A stretch of 8,133 bases of DNA from CAWBJP01 sp044867425 (GTDB lineage Bacteria > Actinomycetota > Acidimicrobiia > IMCC26256 > BP-133): positions 1-8,133 of the forward strand of contig JBIOUX010000070.1 of assembly GCA_044867425.1 (NCBI GenBank). The letters run 5' to 3'. A program made the translations under genes and the position numbers. The notes below the pieces were generated by a model, which was given only the letters and a program-made list of their open reading frames with translations, did not search any database and was not told where the DNA came from. Shown one piece after another: positions 5,665 through 8,133 of the stretch; positions within the stretch are counted from its first letter, which is position 1, and each line of letters begins with the position of its first letter.

Positions 5665-7589
5665 CCAAGCAGGACGGACGTTGGGTGTCGACCATGGCGC
5701 TCGAGGACCTGGGGATCCCCGAGGGTGTGAAGGAGGTGTTGGGGCGGCGCCTCTCCCGGCTCTCCGAGGCGGCCAACCGGGCTCTCCGCATCGCCGCCGT
5801 GGCCGGTGTCGAGTTCGAACTGGCGGTGCTCGAAGCCGTCGCCCGCCTCGACGAGGAGGCCCTTCTCAGCGCCCTGGATGAAGGGCTGGTCGCTCGCCTC
5901 CTGTTCGACGTCCTCGGACCGACCCCCCGTTACCGCTTCGCCCACGCACTGGTGCGAGCCATCCTCTACGACCAGGTGGCCGTTGGGCGGCGGGTTGGTC
6001 TCCACCGGCGTGTGGGCGAAGCCATCGAGGCTCTCCACGGCCACGACATCGACGACCATCTCCCGGCCCTCGCGCATCACTTCGCCGCCGGGGGGGACAT
6101 GGCCAAGGCCGTCGTCTTCGCCACCCGGGCCGGAGAACGCGCCCTGGCCCACCTGGCCTATGACGAGGCGGTGGGCTACTACAGCCAGGCCCTCGAGGTC
6201 TTGGAGGTGGCCGACCTGCCCGACGGCGAGGCCCGGCACCTCGACCTCCTCATCGCTCTGGGGGAGGCGCAGCGGCGGGCCGGTGACTCCGGCCATCGGG
6301 AGACCTTGCTCCATGCCGCCCGCCTCGCTCAGGCCCGTGGGGACGCCGACGAGTTGTCCCGGGCGGCTCTCGGCAACCGGCGGGGCTTCATCTTCAGCGC
6401 AGTGGGAACGGGGGACGCTGAGCGGGTGGCGGTCCTCGGGGCGGCCATCGAGGCGATCGGGACCACCGATAGCCCGACCCGGGCCCGCCTGCTGGCCACC
6501 CTCGGTTTGGAACTTGTCTACGGTGGCGACCCGGAGCGCCGCCTGCGGCTGAGCGACCAGGCCCTGGCCCTGGCTCGCAGACTCGGCGACCCGGCCGCCT
6601 TGGCGGACGTGCTCCTCAACCGCTACTACACCATCGGGGGACCGGACACCCGCGACGAGCGGTTGGCCAACGCCGCCGAGCTCGTGGCTCTAGCCGAGCA
6701 CCTGGGCGATCCTGTCCTCACCGCCCAGGCGTTGTTCCTTCGCCTCTGGGCCGCGGTGGAGGGAGGGGACGTCGGGGAGGCGCATCGGGCCCTCGATGAC
6801 TGCCAGCGCCTCGCTGGTGAGCTGGGCCAGCCGACGCTCCGCTGGTTCGCCACCTTCTGGCGGGCGGCGATGTCGCTGCTCGCCGGGCGCCTCGAAGAAG
6901 CCGAGCGCCTCGCCAACGCCGCCTTCGAGCTCGGCCAGGCCAGCGGCCAGCCTGACGCCATGGCGTTCTTCGCTGCTCAGCAGTACTGGATCCGCTTCGA
7001 CCAGGGCCGCCTCGGCGAGGTCGAGGCGGCCCTGACCGAGCTCGTGCATCGGCTCCCCTGGTTCGTGATTCCGCAAACGAGGCTGGCCCTGCTCTACTGC
7101 GAGCTCGACCGACCCGAGGAGGCCAAGGTCCTCTTCGACGAGTTGGTGGGCGACGACCTCTCTCGTCTCCCCCGGGACTGGTCCTGGCTGTTGGCGGCGA
7201 GCGCCTGCGCCGCCGTGTGCGCCCACCTCGGCGACACCGCTCGAGCGGCTGTTCTCTACCAGGTCCTCGCCCCCTACGAGGGTCGCTTCCCTACCCCGGC
7301 TGCGGTGGCGTACCCATCGGTGTCCCACTATCTCGGCCTCCTCTCTACCGCCCTCCGCCGCTTCGACGAGGCTGAAGGCCACTTCTCGGCCGCCGCCGCC
7401 ATCCACGAGCGGATAGGCGCCCCCGCCTGGCTGACCCGTACCCGGCTGGAATGGGCCCGCCTGCTCGGCACCCGCGGCTGGCCCGGAGACGCCGAGCGGG
7501 CCCGAGCGCTCCTGGGCCAGGCGCAGGCCACCGCCAGGGAACTGGGGCTGGGCAGCGTCGAGCGCCGCGCCGCCGCCCTTTTGCTATAG
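5364..7589 (+). CDS. Cyclase-like / AAA ATPase regulator, C-terminal ATPase and TPR segment
   Basis: This frame continues the ATPase begun at 4312. Its nominal TTG start at 5364 is almost certainly not a true start, because homology is continuous across the frameshift. In this 741-residue frame, LLVLGTYRDTE (13-23) is the strand after Walker B with the conserved arginine, and TDGNPFFVGE (80-89) is the sensor-like motif of the AAA_16/STAND group. IPEGVKEVLGRRLSRLSE and YRFAHALVRAILYDQV (189-204) belong to the winged-helix and arm region. From about residue 240 to the end are helical pairs of TPR type, such as AGRLEEAERLANAAFELG and ALRRFDEAEGHFSAAAAIHE, suited to binding a ligand or partner. 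The protein ends at 7587-7589 with no LuxR-type DNA-binding domain, so it would act through partner proteins, the nucleotide domain or unknown outputs. The length and layout are usual for this actinobacterial family. Confidence 0.8.
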   Translation: MRHIVRFPLPMRLLVLGTYRDTEMGAVLPKFLADLRRDPEVERLSLSGLDAPEVQAFLEAAGYTVSGQDRALSRAIWTETDGNPFFVGEMLRYLAESGALTKQDGRWVSTMALEDLGIPEGVKEVLGRRLSRLSEAANRALRIAAVAGVEFELAVLEAVARLDEEALLSALDEGLVARLLFDVLGPTPRYRFAHALVRAILYDQVAVGRRVGLHRRVGEAIEALHGHDIDDHLPALAHHFAAGGDMAKAVVFATRAGERALAHLAYDEAVGYYSQALEVLEVADLPDGEARHLDLLIALGEAQRRAGDSGHRETLLHAARLAQARGDADELSRAALGNRRGFIFSAVGTGDAERVAVLGAAIEAIGTTDSPTRARLLATLGLELVYGGDPERRLRLSDQALALARRLGDPAALADVLLNRYYTIGGPDTRDERLANAAELVALAEHLGDPVLTAQALFLRLWAAVEGGDVGEAHRALDDCQRLAGELGQPTLRWFATFWRAAMSLLAGRLEEAERLANAAFELGQASGQPDAMAFFAAQQYWIRFDQGRLGEVEAALTELVHRLPWFVIPQTRLALLYCELDRPEEAKVLFDELVGDDLSRLPRDWSWLLAASACAAVCAHLGDTARAAVLYQVLAPYEGRFPTPAAVAYPSVSHYLGLLSTALRRFDEAEGHFSAAAAIHERIGAPAWLTRTRLEWARLLGTRGWPGDAERARALLGQAQATARELGLGSVERRAAALLL

Positions 7590-7604
7590 GGGCAGCCGCC
7601 CCCT
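7588..7604. terminator. GC-rich hairpin between convergent genes
   Basis: GGGGC (7589-7593), loop AGCC and GCCCC (7598-7602) form a perfect 5-bp stem; A7588 and T7604 could extend it past a bulged C. It overlaps the stop codon of the forward regulator and lies seven bases past the stop of the reverse-strand gene ending at 7611. The position suits a shared bidirectional terminator. There is no T-run on either side, so function is uncertain. Confidence 0.3.
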
Positions 7605-7610
7605 GGACGG

Positions 7611-7875
7611 TCAGTCCCAGTCGACCAGGGCCACCGCCCGGGTGGGCTGTGCACCCCGAAGGGTCTCCACGCCCCGCTCCACAATCCACTTGCTGGCCGA
7701 CTCGCCGAGCCCGGCGAACACCGACCAGCTGCCCGAGGCCGGCAATCCATGATCTTGAAGGAAGAGTCCATGACGAGCAGCCGCAAGGGCATCCCTGGTT
7801 CGGCATTCAACCAGGCGATGCACCGCCACCCTCGATGTCCCTCACACCGCGCCATTCGCGAGTCGTCGTCGCCAT
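7611..7875 (-). pseudogene. Unrecognised small protein gene, frameshifted (about 88 residues if repaired)
   Basis: Three successive reverse-strand frames with strong G/C third positions abut one another. The first runs from ATG 7875 to about 7810 (MATTTREWRGVRDIEGGG...). The second runs from 7810 to 7745 (LNAEPGMPLRLLVMDSSFKI). The third runs from 7745 to the stop at 7611-7613 (LPASGSWSVFAGLGESASKW, then IVERGVETLRGAQPTRAVAL and VDWD). Each join needs one restored base, at GGTTG (7808-7812) and GATTG (7743-7747). The join at 7745 is the better supported, because the frame bias switches sharply there; the join at 7810 and the ATG are tentative. No ribosome binding site is evident. I do not recognise the family: no signal peptide, transmembrane segment or catalytic motif is visible, and the last 44 residues look like a compact alpha/beta end. 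The longest unbroken frame containing the C-terminus is 7611-7829 (GTG start, 72 residues). Confidence 0.4.
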
Positions 7876-8133
7876 GCTGGCCGCGGCTTGGGACCGGTAT
7901 CGGCCTTGGGCTACGGGCCGACCAGCGTTGACACGCCCATCTGCATACGCGGCTCACCCCGACGTACTTCGGCTGTTCGCAGCGATGAGCCGGCGACCCC
8001 CGCGCCGAACCGTCTGATTGAGTGTCCACCACGGCGGTGCGGCTCGTTTGTACCGTCGAGAGACCTTGACGGCAGGGCTCACGAACCGTCTGCCGGTCGC
8101 GCTCGCGGCTTGGCTTCCGAACGAGGTGCCTGC
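7876..8133. other. Right-edge stretch without a supported gene
   Basis: No frame here shows recognisable protein. A forward frame ending at 8015-8017 and a reverse frame starting at 8032 are open but show no family features. The only structure seen is an 11-base direct repeat, CGAACCGTCTG, at 8006-8016 and 8082-8092, and a short inverted repeat, CCGTC/GACGG, at 8053-8057 and 8068-8072 between its copies. Confidence 0.4.

Noticed and set aside
5304..6314. 336-residue reverse frame
   Set aside because: Antisense to the ATPase/TPR gene, whose motifs are conserved on the forward strand.
7400..7589. LuxR-type DNA-binding domain at the end of the regulator
   Set aside because: The C-terminus ends in TPR-like helices (LLGQAQATARELGLGSVERR) with no helix-turn-helix pattern.
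7770..7931. 53-residue forward frame with a purine-rich stretch (AAGGAAG) before its ATG
   Set aside because: It is antisense to the better-supported reverse-strand remnant, and its C-terminal half is Ser/Pro/Arg-rich without features.
7451..8017. 188-residue forward frame running past the end of the regulator
   Set aside because: It starts inside the TPR gene in another frame and is Pro/Arg-rich. Its last 55 residues look slightly protein-like, but third-position bias is mixed and nothing is recognisable.

Overview
The window is very GC-rich, and its genes look actinobacterial: a MobF-type relaxase helicase with the YTGQSRGRH motif, a cyclase-ATPase-TPR regulator of a kind abundant in Actinomycetota, strong GGAGG-type ribosome binding sites and a probable leaderless promoter. 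I cannot assign it more precisely than a high-GC actinobacterium; an acidimicrobial relative is a guess. I saw no rRNA, tRNA or CRISPR array.

Layout. The left 2.4 kb is a patchwork of broken mobile-element genes. Bases 30-170 hold the start of a small exported protein cut off just after its signal peptide. It abuts the 3' end of a reverse-strand tyrosine recombinase (73-738) that has its N-terminal and core-binding regions but no catalytic domain. Upstream of that recombinase, 801-909 is a cluster of TTATG/CATAA inverted repeats. Directly after the cluster, at about 910, a relaxase helicase begins in the middle of its Walker B motif and runs to 2438 with one frameshift. The simplest reading is that one end of a recombinase-borne element inserted into a conjugative relaxase gene, and that the element's far side was later lost. 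Bases 2439-2876 hold no recognisable gene.

The middle and right hold the metabolic and regulatory part. A reverse-strand FAD monooxygenase (2877-4118), resembling 2,6-dihydroxypyridine hydroxylase, is divergent from a large forward-strand gene (4312-7589). That gene encodes a class III cyclase-like domain, an AAA/STAND-type ATPase and a TPR-rich tail, and is interrupted by a single-base frameshift at about 5362. The 193-bp divergent region carries a direct repeat and a good leaderless promoter for the regulator. The two genes may form a sensor/enzyme pair, but this rests on position only. A convergent reverse-strand remnant (7611-about 7875) encodes an unrecognised small protein that becomes continuous if one or two bases are restored.

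All the frameshifts are of the same sense (one base missing) and lie at short runs of identical bases. That raises the possibility that some are sequence errors and not mutations. I found no clearly new multi-gene system. The most interesting points are the recombinase-end/relaxase junction, the reconstructed small protein, and the cyclase domain lacking its usual catalytic asparagine.
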